From Serilophus lunatus (Eukaryota > Chordata > Aves > Passeriformes > Eurylaimidae), in contig VXBA01001575.1 in NCBI GenBank assembly GCA_013399895.1, positions 62,001-126,000 of the forward strand: a stretch of DNA of 64,000 nucleotides, read 5' to 3'. Within the stretch, counting starts at the first letter, position 1. Every line of letters starts with the position of its first letter. The position numbers were made by a program, and so were the translations under genes. The notes beneath the pieces were generated by a model. The model worked only from the letters and a program-made list of their open reading frames with translations, searched no databases and had not been told where the DNA came from. Of this stretch, positions 63,855 to 64,000 are shown in pieces.

Positions 63855-64000
63855 ATATGAAGATCAACGTGCATTCTGCACCTGGGATGGGGCAGCCCTG
63901 AATGTTTGCGCAGACTGGGGAAAGAGATGCTGGAAAGCCATGCTGTGGAAAGGGACTTGGGTGTCCTGGTTGAAGGTAAGTTGAATATGAGTCAGCAGTG
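63855..64000 (+). mobile_element. CR1 LINE fragment, cut by the window end, plus orientation
   Basis: TTCTGCACCTGGGATGGGGC, GCAGACTGGGGAAAGAGATG and GTTGAATATGAGTCAGCAGT follow the CR1 ORF2 region downstream of the RT active site. It continues beyond the window. Confidence 0.88.

Noticed and set aside
1..64000. tRNA, rRNA, CRISPR array or bacterial-type operon
   Set aside because: Nothing of the kind was seen; all supported features are those of a vertebrate nuclear genome.

Overview
The window looks like nuclear DNA from a bird, probably a galliform (chicken, turkey, quail or relative). The evidence is repeats of the avian CR1 LINE family in several states of decay, small solo retroviral LTRs, few other transposons, short compact exons with canonical GT/AG introns, and one sharp CpG island in AT-rich sequence. 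Two runs of Ns (3028-3050 and 15582-15605), each inside or beside a simple repeat, are assembly gaps.

Layout. From 1 to about 41.9 kb I find no supportable protein-coding gene. This gene desert holds one plus-strand solo LTR (6105-6550, flanked by GGTAG on both sides), a minus-strand CR1 (7950-8670), two copies of one minus-strand LTR family (14757-15266 and 37920-38451, each with its own 6-bp target duplication), simple repeats, and small ancient CR1 scraps. From 41.9 to 51.1 kb there is a compact plus-strand gene with a CpG-island promoter. Its twelve recognisable exons encode an ANKRD26-like protein: ankyrin repeats followed by coiled coil. It is much shorter than mammalian ANKRD26. Its upstream flank carries displaced copies of its own intron and 3'-flank sequence, in the original order, which suggests the remains of a collapsed tandem array. 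From 51.4 to 51.9 kb there is another minus-strand CR1. On the minus strand, 54748-57140, lie the last three coding exons of METTL25, a putative methyltransferase gene; its 5' part should lie at higher coordinates, probably mostly beyond the window. The remaining sequence to 64 kb contains an ancient LINE relic (about 57.85-58.77 kb), a 1.2-kb CR1 with an internally deleted reverse transcriptase (61653-62866), and the start of another CR1 cut by the window end.

How they relate. The ANKRD26-like gene and METTL25 are convergent (tail to tail, about 3.8 kb between stop codons), with a CR1 in the interval. I see no functional link between them. In mammals, from memory, METTL25 lies beside TMTC2. 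I found no TMTC2 exon here, so the desert at 0-42 kb may be the METTL25-TMTC2 interval, with the ANKRD26-like gene placed inside it.

The best candidate for something poorly described is the short ANKRD26-like gene together with the duplicated fragments around it. The best-supported mobile-element observations are the solo LTRs with intact target-site duplications.
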